Counted from the first letter of the stretch, positions 1 through 12,070 are shown. The stretch is 64,000 bases of DNA from Clitoria ternatea (GCA_037962975.1 CM075673.1:149068667-149132666); one strand, 5' to 3'. Numbers and translations: made by a program. Notes: generated by a model from the sequence alone, not told the origin.

Positions 1-909
1 TAATTTGTTTTCCTTTTTGTTAATATCATATCATTTATCATATATTTGATTCTTCTAGTTTTTTTTATATAAAAAAAATTTGGAGGGGTTGGATTTTCAC
101 ACCAAAATCAAGGCAGCATGACCCAAACTTTAAAGAGCGCTTACAAAGATTTATCTCTTCACTGACAAAAAAAAAAAAAAAGATTTATCTCTTCAATTTT
201 GTGGATATGATCTCGTTTAAAAAAAATGCCATATTACGTTGTGTCAAATTATTCAAATAAAATGGGCACCGTCAAGGGATTGTATGTGCATATATATATA
301 AATGCAAGAAATAGTCTTTAATGCTCAACATAAAACCCTCTCTAATATTAATAATGGTAGGAAGAGACCCATGCGTAAGAAAATAGGTTGGGTTTAACAG
401 AAGACGATAAAAAAACAATATTTGCATTACAGAATGCACGAGAGAGAAAGAGGTGTTCGAGGTTTAAGCAAAGCTGAGAGAGGCATTACCCTCTTTTGGT
501 ATATTATAAAAAGGAGGTTGCAGAGCCACTGTAACCTGTGTTTGCTTAGCGTCACCGCTAATAAATTATTGCACGGTTTCTTGACCAACCCTTTGGATTG
601 TTCCCTCTTTTCTATTCCTTTCTAACATCATGTTTTGCCTTCATCCTTTACTCGTCCCACCTTTCCATGCATATCTTCACATGCACTTGCTTCCCAAAAC
701 CCTAGCTACCTTCTTTTTTGTCCATGCATATTTAATTGCCATTCACACCTGTTCAACTTTATTTCATTTCTACTTCGGCTTTTCTCCACTTCAATTCCTC
801 CTCTTTTTATGCTCATTTCTTGCTTCCTTTACCACTTTGACCATTAAAATAAGCTGCCTCACTATAATGTTTCCACCTACCAAACATAACCATGAATCAC
901 ATCATACAT

Positions 910-968
<59 letters not shown>

Positions 969-1489
969 AGGTGGGTCAAATTATACCGTAAGTTTATTGT
1001 TAGGTTACATATAATTCTACAGTTTAATTATCATCTAAATTGTTTTTTAGTGCTCTTTCCTGGGCGTCTCTTCCTTATCTCGTCTGTCAAGGTGATGTCA
1101 AATTCTCAAACTGCTTAATTATCACTGTATCTTACCTAGAATATCTATGTCAATTTCGGTTTAAATAAAGAATAATGGACATTTAATTTGATCAAGAATC
1201 TTTCTTTACACATAATTTTTAAATGATACATATTTGATTCTTCTTAAGCATAAATAGAATTATCTTTAAATGAGAATACCTATGACCATAGTTAAACCGA
1301 AAAATACATATATTAGATTAGTCTGTTTGCACATAAAAAAAATTCTACTAAATGATTTAAAATTTATCTATAATTTTATATATCTGAATTTTTTATTGGA
1401 AAAGAAAGTAATATATTATTAATACACAAAGGGTAAAGGGGTATGCTAATTGAACTCGTAAACAAAGTTAACAATTACAAAACAATTCA
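1..1489. other. AT-rich intergenic DNA, no supported gene
   Basis: I see no recognisable protein or RNA gene. Short open frames here (the longest near 630-1118) translate to low-complexity residues and run through the TA microsatellite, so I do not call them. The stretch ends where the 5' LTR of the Tat-1 retrotransposon begins. Confidence 0.6.
914..962. repeat. (TA)n microsatellite
   Basis: About 24 uninterrupted TA dinucleotides, read directly from the sequence. Confidence 0.97.
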
Positions 1490-2343
1490 CTCTGAGTACC
1501 GGCCTATGGGTAAGAAAGTAGTTTAACCTAAGTTGTTATACATGATTGGCATCTCACATAAAATTGTTATCTAACACCGGCTTATGACATCACGCATGAG
1601 ACCCATGGTCCAATACCAGTACGATAGAAAGGCTCAACTAAATGCTATAAAGCAACGTGCAAAGTGACTAATAGGAAGGTCCAACCGTTAGGAGGCGTCT
1701 GTGTCGCGTATCATCTTTTTTGCAAAGATTAGAATCGTCACTATTAGAAAAACCCTGATAGCTACAATAAAACAGCAACCGACGAAAGCCATCGCTAATT
1801 AGCGACCACTATAAAGAAAGGGACTTTAGAAAGGGAATTAGCTACCAAATCAGCGACAAGTACATCCCTGTCGCTAAGTTTTGTAAACATTTGTCACTGA
1901 TTTCATTGCTAATATCTAGCCGTCGTTGACGCCGTTGCTACATTTACCTCCCTCCAAATTTTTTGTTGGCGCCCAACTTAGCGACAGCCACCTCCGTCGC
2001 TAAGAGGTGAATGGGAGTAAATTAGCTACCAAATTAACGACTAGCAGGCCCTTGTTGCTAAGTTTTGCATATGTCCATCACAAATGTTGTCACTATATTT
2101 ACATTCCTTATTTTTTCCCTCCAAATATTTTGGTTTCCCTCCAACTTAGCGTTAACGATCTCTCAGTCACAAACTAATACTATAGAGGATCCATCATTGA
2201 GCTCTTCGCTCAACTAAGATATGTTGGTAAGTGTAACTTGTTAGCGACAGAAGCTTGGCGTCGCTAGGTTTTTCATGTTAGCTATGGAATTGTATGCGGT
2301 CGCTAATGTGAACACATGTCCACCTTTGTTAGAACTAGCGGTG

Positions 2344-2780
2344 TGGCGCCCTTAATCCAGTAAATAAGTTATAAATATTAATAATTAGAGTAGTAAAAGT
2401 GAGGGTAGCTTTTTCGCATTTTTGAAACATGAACAGGGATAAAGAACACCACAATTATATTTTTAAATATCCAACCCCAGACCTATTCAAAACCTTAACT
2501 CATATATGAAGATATGAGAAGGTATATGGTTTAATGAATAGCGGAATGCGTATTTTAATTCAAGGATATAAATTAATCAAAGAAAAGGTGTCAAAGATGC
2601 ATAAGAGATTGCTAAGTTATATTAGAAGAATGTTTAAATCAATTGCATAGAGATACCATGTCCCATTAATGCCCAACAACATCCAAAATACAAATTTTTC
2701 ATGGAAACAGTCACTTTACTAACTTAAGTATGGTATACTCATAACTGGTGGAAACTATTCCATCTATAAATGGTCCATGA
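2344..2780 (-). repeat. Truncated LTR end inside CACTA A1, related to the 23.9-28.6 kb LTR
   Basis: From 2344 the sequence starts TGGCGCCCTTAATCC and then follows the left part of the LTR at 23860 (shared: 'atattaataattag', 'agaacaccaca/ta', 'tatatgaNgatatgagaaggtat'). Similarity fades by roughly 2.8 kb. This is an LTR terminus inserted in, or recombined into, A1. The right boundary is uncertain. Strand is given by analogy with the 23860 copy. Confidence 0.6.
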
Positions 2781-3134
2781 ATAAAGGGTGTTAAGAAGGG
2801 TACTAGTTCAACACATTATTATAGGTAAATAGAAATCAAATGACTCAGAATATTATGAAATGAGGGCTAGGAAGTGCAAAATCTAGAATAAGAAATAAAA
2901 GTGTAGATTAAACAATGACCATCTATAACTTTTTGTATGCTTCATAATTTTTTGGAAAAAATAAGGCATTAAATTGGTCATGAATCGGAGATTGACAATT
3001 CATTCCAAATGATGTCCATATAAGGAGGGCATTACTTAGCTGAATAGCTTCCACATCTAATATCTCATTCTGTGCATTTTTGCTCCTCTCAGTTACCTCA
3101 ACACCAAACTTGCTCTCTAAATCAAATTGCCACT

Positions 3135-3310
3135 AGATTAGGCTTTAAAAATTTTTAGAGCCTGGTTTTATAACCAAACTTGCATTTTAGGGTGTTCCTA
3201 AAATAGATTAGGCTTTAAAAATTTTAGAGCCTGGTTTTATAACCAAACTTGCTCCAAACTTGCATTTTAGAGTGTTCCCAAAATAGATTAGGCTTTAAAA
3301 ATATTTTAGT
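3135..3310. repeat. Short tandem repeat, about 70-80 bp unit, 2.5 copies
   Basis: The phrase 'agattaggctttaaaaat' recurs at about 3135, 3205 and 3285, with 'gagcctggttttataacc' and 'aacttgcattttag' between. Periods are about 70 and 80 bp; the longer one comes from an extra 'aaacttgctcc' segment. Confidence 0.85.
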
Positions 3311-3599
3311 TAACCAAATTTTTGGTGGACTCCCCTATTTCTTTGATTGTGTTTATGTTAGTTTTAAGGATGGTTTTCTTGATTAATTGTTTCACTGTTT
3401 GGACTACAGTTATGATGATAATACTCCAAAAGTGATTACTAAGGACCTTAAGGGACAGTGGGATGGTCCTTACATCTCTTGGATAGATGCTGGTAAAACT
3501 GTCCAACAGAGATAGTTTGGCACTTTCTCGGTAAGTTTGACATAACCTTTTTAATTTCATCTATCTTTTACATTATTGTATACACTTGTTATTTAATTT

Positions 3600-4515
3600 G
3601 GAATTTCATTTTAATTTACAACGTGACTATCGGTGGGAGGAGGGTATAACTGATGAATTTAGGAGGATCTTTACCATAAAGACCTCCAAAATCATCAAGA
3701 GTACCCTCTAGAAGTTGAAGGCAAAGAATAACATCCCCTGCTGGATCCTAGAGCTCCACTAGGAAGTGTGGAAATGCCAAGTTCCAGCAGGCTAGTGGTA
3801 GGAACAACACAAACAGAGAGGTTGATGCCGGAGCCTCCGTCTACATTGGGGGTTCCATCTCAATTGTTGAGCATAAAAAGAGATTTGTAAGCACACTTTG
3901 TTAAATATGTTTATTAATACAATGACCTCAAAGCTTTTACACTAACAATTTTAATATGTTGTGAATCACAGGAGTAAAATGAGCGTCGTGAGTCTTCATT
4001 ATTCTAGGTGATGCAAATCACCAAGAAGAACAAGGCTGGTGACTAGGTTAACCAGAAGACCACCAAGATGGTGGTACTTTAACTAAACTTATAAATGTTT
4101 TAAGATTTTTTATATATTTACTAACTTATTTAATTTATTTTTATAAATGCAGGAGGCGTACCGGGCCATGTGAGCTCAAAAAGAGGCTGAGCTGGCCGCT
4201 CAGACAATTGATGGGGAGACACCTCCCACCCTTTCTTCTACCGACGATAATGTCATCTATTTAGAGGTTGTTAGAGGTGTCAACAAGAAAGGGAGGGTGT
4301 TTGTCCTTGGTGGGATTGGGACCCAAATCGCCAAGACGAGGAAGGCCTCTACCTCTTCCATTGCGTTGCCTACAAATGTTGTGCAGGTTCAGAACCTGAG
4401 CATCGAGCTAGTAGAAGAGCGCCAACAGAGGCAGTTGGCGGAGAAGCGAGCTAAGAGCAAGCTCAGCGCGATCGAGAGGAGAATCGCAAGCTATTGGCGC
4501 AACAAGAGGCTCTGA
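3600..4515 (+). pseudogene. Plant transposase-like (Transposase_24, Ptta/En/Spm) gene remnant in A1
   Basis: A disrupted plus-strand coding region. Around 3810-3890 the translation contains ASVYIGGSISIVEHKKRF, which matches the 'GGSISF.EHK' core of the Ptta/En/Spm transposase-like family. After an intron-like gap the 4150-4515 part ends in an open frame (4297-4515) with VFVLGGIG followed by a charged coiled-coil-like tail (EERQQRQLAEKRAKSK). That order, a short VRG..GRVF.LGG motif then a coiled coil, is the usual C-terminus of this second CACTA protein. In-frame stops occur between about 3700 and 4260. The protein partners the tnp2-type transposase in autonomous elements; here tnp2 is absent. 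Function is inferred from family only. Confidence 0.7.
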
Positions 4516-5828
4516 TCCGCTAGTTAATAGAGTCTTTTGGGTCTTGAGTTAGCCCAGGCTCTGCTTCTCAACCAGACCCACCAGCCCAGTATCCCTTCCT
4601 AGCTAATGGACTGATTTTTGTATTTATTCTTTTTTATTGTTACATATTTTTGTATTTATTTTTTATTGTTAGAGTTATAAATCAGGTTTAGGTTATTTAT
4701 ATTTTTTTATTTGATTCTGTTTTTTATTGATTACTTTTATATCTTTTATCTTATTCTGTTTATTACGAGCCTATATATGCATCAGTTAAATAATAAAAGC
4801 ATTATAAAAAAATCATATATAATCATATATATATAAATATTTAATCTAAATTTATAAAATAATATTTTTAAAAAAAATCATTTTTACTATTAGCGATGAA
4901 AATCAGCCGTGGCTATCATGGTGAACGTTAGCGATGACCTTGTCTGTCGTCGCTAAAATGGTCATAACATAGTGACCGTTATAGCGACAAAATCCCATCA
5001 ACCATACGGAATTACGGTCGTCACTAAGCTTGGTTCCTTGTAGCGATGACGTTAGCGACCAATACTCGTCAACGCATTAGCTACGGTAACCTCCCGTCGC
5101 TGCCTTGGGTTCATATCAACGATGGCCTCTGTGCGGTGGCTACAATAGCCTTCAGTTAATGACGACAACAGTGACAGAGATACTTTAATTATCCAACGAT
5201 GACTTCCTTGTTGTCGCTAATTTAGGACTGCAGCAATGACAAAAGTGAAAGGGACCACCAATATGTCACCCGTCAGTGATGCGAGCTTGCCGTCACAACC
5301 TTTGCCATGGTTGTCATTTGCCGTCGCTGATTGGTTAGCAACAAGGCTTTTAGCGGCAGAAGCTTTCCATAGCTGACTCTGTTGCTTATACCATTTAGTG
5401 ACAGATTGCTACTTGTTAACGACGGATTTTTGTTGTTGTTATATGGTCTTTTTTTAGTAGTGCGTACTAACATTACATACGAAATAATCTCCAAGGCAAA
5501 ATGACCTTTCCACTATGCTCAGGTATAAATACCCATAAATCAACAATGAAAATTCTTGGTTATAACTTACACTTGACCTCTAATATTCTCTTTGAACATT
5601 CTATATACTTGAGCATCGAAGTGTCCTTACACATGACACCCTATTTTTCCCCATAATGCGTAGGGTTGGTGAGATTTCTTAAGAAACACTTCAAGACTTC
5701 TATCTCCCCACTAGAACGGAATGTATAATATCGAATCCCCACTAGACCGGCATAAGACAAACATAAACAACACAATCTGAGGGATGGTCACCACACCGGA
5801 CTATATACCCTGGCCTAGACTAGTTCAT

Positions 5829-5846
5829 TGGCACACCCAATGGGAC
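5829..5846 (+). other. Probable primer binding site of Tat-1
   Basis: TGGCACACCCAATGGGAC begins one base after the LTR's terminal CA. The TGG start and spacing fit a tRNA-primed minus-strand start site. I could not assign the tRNA. Tat-2 has a related segment, 'acactcattgggaca', after its 5' LTR. Confidence 0.6.
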
Positions 5847-5889
5847 TTTGTAAATTGATTCCCATTTTTGTATTCATTAAAAAGTTCTC

Positions 5890-7420
5890 ATGGAGGATAA
5901 CACAAGGAACCCCGAAGGGCACGTGGAGGACTTGGCATACTTATAGTCAAGGCATTTAGCCTTTGAAGGTACAAACACATCCTCGAGAAGAGTGGCTATA
6001 ATGGTCACTCCTGATCCTAGAGAAGAGATTATAAGGCTACTTCGGGAAGAAATAGCTGAGCTAAGGCGTGAGCGTTCCATGCCAGTTGAAAGGGTGAGTC
6101 CACATGGACATCATTAATTCGAGGCTTCCAGATAAGAGGTGTCAGATACGCCTCACTATTCAATGATAGCTACGTGTGAGGATGAGTTACAATCATAGTT
6201 TCATGTTAAACAATTAACTTCTCTGTGAAATAATCCCTCCACGACCACTCCTTCTTTAGGGTATAGGCTTAACATCCCCTTCTCCAAGAGGCACATGAGT
6301 GTCCCCATCCCAAGACACCTGCGAATCACTCAGCCCTTCTCTATCGATAAGTATACAAGAGAAACTGACCCAAGCAAACACCTTGATCCTTATGTGTAAG
6401 AAGCTATGTTTCTGATGTTCCCCCACATGTTAACGAGAGAAGCTTTAAGTTAGTTCAAGGGACTTCCATCTAGGTTCATTGACTTTAAGGAGGATATGGT
6501 TGAAGTTTTCAGAAAGCACTTTGTGATTTCTAGAGATATGCCCAAGACATCTCACACCTTGGCTTAGATTAAGCAAGGTCAATTAGAGTTTTTGAAAGAC
6601 TTCTTAAAGAGATATTCCATAAAGAAGCAACAATGGTTCCTGACCTTATAGAGGCTTTTCAACTGTACATTGTGATCGAAGCTCTGCAGCCTAAGTCTCC
6701 TTTTGCCCTGTTTTTGGCAAAAGAACACCCAACTACCTTTGAGGAGTTTAGGCCGAAGGCCTCTAAATATGTGGGAATAAAGATGCATTTAGAGGCCACA
6801 GCCGTAATGTGTAAGCCACCATCCTTTTCACCCCAATTTGAGAAGGAGAAGGACAAATCTACAGGTGAAAAGACACCTTAGAAGGATTTAGGCAAAGAGC
6901 AGTAGCCCAGGCAATAGGACAAACGAGTCTCTACTTTCAGTCATTACACCCTGCTCAACGTGAAGCCTTCCCAGATCCTCAAGGAAGTTAGTTGGGCGTC
7001 GTTTAGCGTATACAAGGTCAAAAAGCTAGCCCTGGTAAAGAGACCTAGTAACCCGTAGAAATATTATGATTTCCATAAGCAAACAAGTCACTCAACCATT
7101 GAGTGAAGGCTGTTCAAGGATACCATCAAGGTCTTAATAAGAGACGGAAAGTTGAAACAATACCTCTTTAAGAATAAATCTCAAGATGAGCTAGAGAGGT
7201 TCGAGAAAATACACTGGGATCAGTCTCTAGATGCTGATGACAGTTGGGGTCTAAAAAGATTTACCCCCGCTGAGAAGTAAAAGGGGTTTCTAGTAGAATC
7301 AGTGTAGGAAGATGAGATACCTTCCCCTCCACACCAAAGCAAGTGAGAGGTGATAGATATGATTGTTGGAGGTTTTGCTGGGGGTGGCATTTCAAACTTG
7401 GCATGGAAAAACCACCACGG
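5890..7420 (+). pseudogene. gag: Tat-1 gag (nucleocapsid/capsid polyprotein) remnant
   Basis: Translation starts with MEDNTRNPEGH at 5890 but meets a stop after about 18 codons. Downstream pieces match a plant Ty3 gag: FKGLPSRFIDFKEDMVEVF near 6460-6510 belongs to the Retrotrans_gag capsid domain, and VIDMIVGGFAGGGIS near 7350-7390 is the conserved 'IAGGFAGGG' segment typical of Tat gag C-termini. Several internal stops and frame changes break it, and longer open pieces remain only at about 6633-6881. Gag would form the virus-like particle; this copy cannot make a full protein. Confidence 0.8.
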
Positions 7421-7520
7421 TATGATCCTGTATGTCTAAGGGAAGAAGCAAGATAACCGTTCTTTCCAGGATGAAGTGTAGACCCTGCCCATCTACTTCT
7501 CTAACAATGACTTCAGACAA

Positions 7521-7841
7521 ATGATTCCTGGAGGAGATGACATCATGGTGATAGTAGCTGTTATAGCTAATATGGATGTCAAGAGGATCTTGGTGGATCA
7601 AGGAAGCTCCTATGATGTCCTCTTCTATGATTTCTTTCAGAGGATGGGTCTGACTAATGCAAACTTGCAACTGTATACTAAGATCTTACATCTTTTAATG
7701 GAGCAAAGCAGCCCCCTAAGGGTTATCTTGATACGCGTATTACATTTGATGGGGAGCCTAAGGCCAGGACAATCAGGTCAACGATCCTGGTCATTGATGT
7801 CCAGTCCCCTTATAACGGCATCATTGGTCATCCAACTCTAA
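7521..7841 (+). pseudogene. Tat-1 aspartic protease domain, partial
   Basis: An open segment of 106 codons contains KRILVDQGSSYDVLFYDFF. The D-Q-G-S-S run is the Tat/Ty3 version of the retropepsin active-site D[ST]G motif, followed by the usual hydrophobic stretch. It lies between gag and RT as expected. The frame is lost downstream near 7700-7860 before the RT domain. The protease would cleave the polyprotein. Confidence 0.8.
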
Positions 7842-8159
7842 ATTCAATGGAGGTTATATTCTCAACTCCGTATCTCTTTATCAAGTTTATTGGTAAGGTT
7901 TCATCAGTTTGTGGTCACCGAGAAATGGCTTAGTACTGTTACAATCTCAGCTTGAACATGGTAAAGCTAGAGGTAGTCAATAAGAATTGTAAGTTAAATG
8001 ATGGAGGAGCCATCTCCGAACCAGTCAACCTTATTGACATATATCTGCGGGCTAAGCTTAAGATTGATCCACTCAACCTGTCGAAGCCAACACCAGGTGG
8101 GGGTTCCATGGAAGTCATCCTGGTGATTCCCTAGCTAAAGTGACTCGCATAAATGAGAA

Positions 8160-9151
8160 GCTTGAGCCCATAATGGAGCAATAATTGCTGACGTTGCTCA
8201 AGGAATTTAAGGAATTATTTGCCTGGACAGCCGCTGATATGCCAGATTCTGTTCTTTATGGACGCCTACTCCGACTATGACCAGATTCTGATGTGGGAAG
8301 GAGATCAAGACAAGATGACGTCTGTGAATGATAGAGGGATGTTTTGTTACACCGTCATGTCATTCAGTCTAAAGAATGTCGGAGCTACATACCAATGAAT
8401 GATCAACACAGTTTTTTAGGGTATGCACTTAAAGTTGGTGGAGGTCTATATCGATGACATCATCGTAACAACCCCGGTTGGGGGAGATTATGTCAAGGAA
8501 CTCTATAAGATCTTTCAGCAGCTTCGGTAGTACAACATGTGCCTTAACCCTTTCAAATGTACCTTTTGGGTTCTTAAAGGAAGGTTCCTGGGATTCATGC
8601 TGATGCAAAAGGGTATTGAGGCTAACCCAGATAAATGTCACATCATCCAAGAGCTTAAGAGTCCAAGGAACTTGCGCGAATTACAGTTTCTAAATGGAAA
8701 GATCGTGGCCTTGGCATGTTTCATGCCCAAGATGGCTTATCGATCCCTTTCCCTCTATGAGATTTTAAAGAAGAACAAGAAGTACAAGTGGGGAACAGAG
8801 CAAGAGGCTGCTTTCCAAAACCTCAAGGAAATGCTTTCTAAGCCTTCTATTTTGGTAAAACCCGACCCTAGTGAATGCCTGATCCTTTATTTGTCTGTTT
8901 CAGATGAAGCTTTGGGTATTACTCTGGTAAAGGAGACCCTTGAAGGTCAAAAGCCAGTATACTTCATCAGAAAAATACTACAAGGACTAGAAAGTCGATA
9001 TCAAAAGATTGAGATGACAACTTTGGTAGTTATTTGGGCATCCCATCAACTAAGACCTTATTTCAATACCCATCCAATAGTGGTTAGAACCAATCTTCCA
9101 CTACAAATTGTCTTGTTCAAGCCAGACTTCAGTGGGAGGATGATTAAATAG
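8160..9151 (+). pseudogene. Tat-1 reverse transcriptase and first RNase H, frameshifted
   Basis: The N-terminal RT part (8160-8450) is shattered by frame changes, but the catalytic YIDDIIV box survives near 8448-8470 in the frame reading VEVYIDDIIV. From 8537 to 9151 an open frame of 204 codons covers the RT thumb/connection (GFMLMQKGIEANPDKC, then FNLKEM-like segments) and an RNase H ending near the 'RPYFNTHPIVVRT' region. A stop at the end separates it from the next domain. The order and motifs identify a Ty3-type RT-RH; it is not functional as a continuous protein. Confidence 0.85.
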
Positions 9152-9153
9152 TA

Positions 9154-9513
9154 GTGGCATTATATGAGTTTGACATCACGTATAAGCCCTGTAGTGAAAC
9201 TAAGCCCCAAGTCTTAGAAGATCTCCTTGTAGAGCTCACTAGAACGAATCTTGAGGAATCCCATTCTCACTGGATGGTATACGTGGATGGATTCTCCAAC
9301 CATAAAAGGTGTAGAGCCGGAGTTATGATGGAAATTAATGATGGGGTCCACCTTAAGATTTTACTACACTTCAACTTTACCACCTCAAATAATCAAGCTG
9401 AGTACAAAGCTTACCATGTAGGCTTAAGGACAGCCCTGAACATTGGAGAACCACTATTAATTCTATGCAGTGACTCTCAGCTAGTTATTTCTCAAATCTT
9501 AGGGGAATACTAG
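9154..9513 (+). pseudogene. Tat-1 second (archaeal-type) RNase H domain
   Basis: A 119-codon open frame just after the first RNase H. It contains WMVYVDGFSNHKRCRAGV, NNQAEYKAYHVGL and LCSDSQLVISQI, placing the acidic catalytic residues D, E and D in the order of a type I RNase H. A duplicated RNase H of this archaeal type is diagnostic for the Tat lineage (established knowledge) and supports the classification. It ends at a stop before the integrase. Relatively intact compared with the rest of pol. Confidence 0.85.
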
Positions 9514-9869
9514 GCAAAGAAGTCCTTGTTACACCAATACTTTCTCTATGTCAACGAATGAGAGGTTTCAGACCATAACTTTCAAGCACATTCAAAGGAA
9601 GGAAAATACACCGGCAGATATTCTTTCAAGGCTGGCCAATTCAAAGAAAGTTAGTCAACGACTATGGTACAGAGCACACTGATAGAGCCTAATGTTCCTC
9701 ACCCACCATCTTATCCTGCCATCCACACGCATTCTTTTAATGAAGATTCTTAGGTTGTGCCCTACATCTAGTACCTGGTAAATGGTCAGCTTCTTACTAA
9801 TGAGTTAGAAAAAAAGAGAGTAAAAAGGGAACTACCATTCTTCACCGTGGTTGAAGGGATCTTATTCCG

Positions 9870-10950
9870 ATGTTTCTTGTTAGTACCTTACCTCGGATGC
9901 CTTAATGAGAATGAAGTCTAAGAGGTTATGGAAAATGTCCATGAGGGGCAATGTGGACATCATTCCGGATCAAGGAGCCTGATATGAAAGATACTCCAGG
10001 CTAGATACTAGCGGCCTGCAATGAAGAAGGATACTGCAGAGTATATCCAAATGTGTGACCTATACCAAAAGTTTACCAACCTGCACCATACACCGATGGA
10101 AGAATTGTCCATGTTCTTAGTACCTTGGCCATTCTACTAACGAGGACTGGACATCTTGGGTCCTTTCCCTATAGCTCTAAGAGGCATCAAATACCTAATT
10201 ATTGAAGTTGATTACTTCACCAAATGGATCATGGCTGAACTAGTTGTATATATCACTTTCACTAGGACCTGACATTTTGTTTACGAAAACATCATTATAA
10301 GGTTCAGCGTCCTAGGAAGGATCATCACAGATAATGACACCTAGTTTACTAGTCAAAAGTTCACTAAGTTGCTTGAAGGGTTGAAGATTGTGCAAGTTTT
10401 TTCTTTCATTAAGCACCCTCAAACAAATGGCCAAGCCAAGGTGGCTAACCATGAGGTTCTGAAGGGCTTGGATAAATGTTTGGGTGAGGCAAAGGTGGGA
10501 CTAGATTAACCAGCTTTGCTATGTCTTATGGGCATCTAGGACCACTCCCTACTCATCAAAGCTCTGATACCGGTTGAGCTTCAAATATCCTCTTCGAGAG
10601 TACAACATTTCTCTGCCTCAAAAAACAATGAGTACCTCTTAAATAAGTTAGATATAAGTGAAAAACTTAAAGAGAAAGCTTTCATTTGAGATTAGGCGCT
10701 TAAGGGCAAGGTTGCACTCTAGTATAATAAGCGTGTCTATCAACGACGTTTCAAGGTTGAAGATCTGGTACTGCGTCGAGCCAGCATTAGAAATAAATTT
10801 TCCCATCAAGGCAAACTTGCACCAACATAGGAAGGACCATGCTATGTATCCAAGGTGATTAGCAAAGGTACTTATCGCCTTAAGTTATTAGACGGGACAC
10901 CCATCGGAAACAAGTGGAATGTACAGAACCTAAGTTTTTATTACAGCTAG
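9870..10950 (+). pseudogene. Tat-1 integrase, degenerate
   Basis: Pieces in order: zinc-binding region (VHEGQCGHHSGSRSL near 9930-9975, then MCDLYQKF near 10050), catalytic core with LDILGPFPIAL (first Asp) and ITDNDT (second Asp), and HPQTNGQAKVANHEVLKG near 10410-10465. In relatives this last block carries the catalytic Glu (GQ-A/S-E); here that codon reads Lys. Several stops interrupt the frame. The C-terminal piece includes the WNVQNLSFYYS-type end near 10915-10950. Not functional. Confidence 0.8.
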
Positions 10951-11139
10951 CTGGATTAGGCATGTACTCTTTTTCGTAACTTGAGGTTTTTTCCTACTCA
11001 GTTGTCCTAAAAAAGGTTTTAACGGGCATGTCCCAACATAGCCCTGATGTAAATTTAGTATTCAATAAAATTATTGTTTGTCAAAGAGAATTGTTTCTTT
11101 TCTATTATATCTTCAATATGCATGAAGAAAGTTGGCCTA

Positions 11140-11578
11140 ACGAGTGACGAGGATTGGACCTCTTTGAGGCCATACTGGACACTGGCAAGCAGCACCCCAG
11201 TCCCTTAAAAAAGATTGGCTACTTGGCCCCAACAAGTGGCGAGGATTGGATCTCTTTGAGAACATACCGGAAACCCAAATAGAGATACAAGTAAAATCTT
11301 AAAGCCCCAATGAGTGGCAAGGATTGGACCATACTGAACCCCAACTAGGGGCACCCAGTCCCTTAAAATAGGATTGGATACTTGGCCCTAACGAGTGGTG
11401 GGGATTGGATATCTTTGAGACCATACCTGACCTCAACGAGTGGCACAAGTAGAATCTTTAAGCCCCAATGAGCAGCAAGGATTAGACCTCGTTTGAGGCC
11501 ATACCAGACCCCAACAAGTTGTACCCTAGTCTTTTAAAAAGAGACTAGCTACTTAGCCTTAACGAGTTATGAGGAATT
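11140..11578 (+). repeat. Tandem repeat array (about 80-90 bp units) in the Tat-1 3' region, first part
   Basis: Five degenerate units centred on 'ggattgga' at 11151, 11243, 11321, 11402 and 11479, with shared phrases 'aacgagtggc', 'tttgaggccata' and 'cccagtcccttaaaa'. It continues after the nested insertion at 18885 (see separate entry). Tandem repeats between pol and the 3' LTR are common in Tat elements. Confidence 0.9.
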
Positions 11579-11814
11579 TGTGTTTGCATGATGTAATAGG
11601 TTTTGATAATATCAAGGAATTCCTCCAAGATCAAAATAATCATGTTCAAGATCAAATGAAAAAGTAATGGATTTTAAAAGACGTGCATCAAGTTCTTACA
11701 TTTTACATACTTATGCTTTCTTAAAAATACATGTATAGGATTAATAGGCCAAAGGAATAACAATGTATAAAGGTCTCTATCATGTAAAACTATCAAAATT
11801 CATGGTTGCATAAG

Positions 11815-11965
11815 TCCTAATCAATTAGAAATGAAGGCCTAATTGATTAGATAATGAAAAGATTCAAAAACAAGCATGACTCAACAGCCTAATTGATTAG
11901 CAAATAATAGTTAATCAATTAGTTTAGGCCTAATCAATTAGCTAGACGGCCTAATCGATTATAGA
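11815..11965. repeat. Cluster of TAATTGATTAG-type palindromes in the solo LTR
   Basis: About seven copies of cctaattgattag / taatcaattag / taatcgatta in both orientations within 150 bp, upstream of the TATA-like box. Confidence 0.9.
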
Positions 11966-12070
11966 GTGCAAAAATGAAAGATATCAGTTTAAATACTGCA
12001 TGAATCAATCAAATCTTAAATTAGCTTGAAACCTTAATCTTCTCCTTTGGCCATTCCAGCTCCAAGGCTC

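Larger units (their letters stand above)
1739..5462 (+). mobile_element. CACTA (En/Spm-type) DNA transposon A1
   Basis: It begins CACTATTAGAAAAACCC and ends with the inverted form of CACTACTAAAAAAAG. It is flanked by a 3-bp duplication CGT (1736-1738 and 5463-5465), as expected for CACTA elements. Both subterminal zones (about 1790-2340 and 4890-5440) hold many copies of GTCGCTAA/TTAGCGAC in both orientations, the kind of array bound by the element's own transposase cofactor in En/Spm. The matching position of the other Tat-1 LTR is empty, confirming both ends. The interior keeps only a decayed Transposase_24-type gene and an LTR fragment, so the element is non-autonomous. Confidence 0.95.
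1490..5827 (+). repeat. 5' LTR of Tat-1, split by CACTA element A1
   Basis: Segments 1493-1738 and 5463-5827 align with the 3' LTR at 21923-22530. Shared landmarks include the 'cctatgggta' start region, 'ccggcttac/atgacatcac', the block with 'tcgaagtgtcctt' and the end 'cctagac(t/c)agttca'. Without the insertion the LTR is about 610-620 bp. The CACTA insertion falls exactly at a point where the 3' LTR is continuous. Confidence 0.85.

Noticed and set aside
630..1118. Open frame of 162 codons
   Set aside because: Composition is Phe/His/Leu-rich and the frame runs through a (TA)n microsatellite (Tyr-Ile repeats); no motif. Treated as chance.
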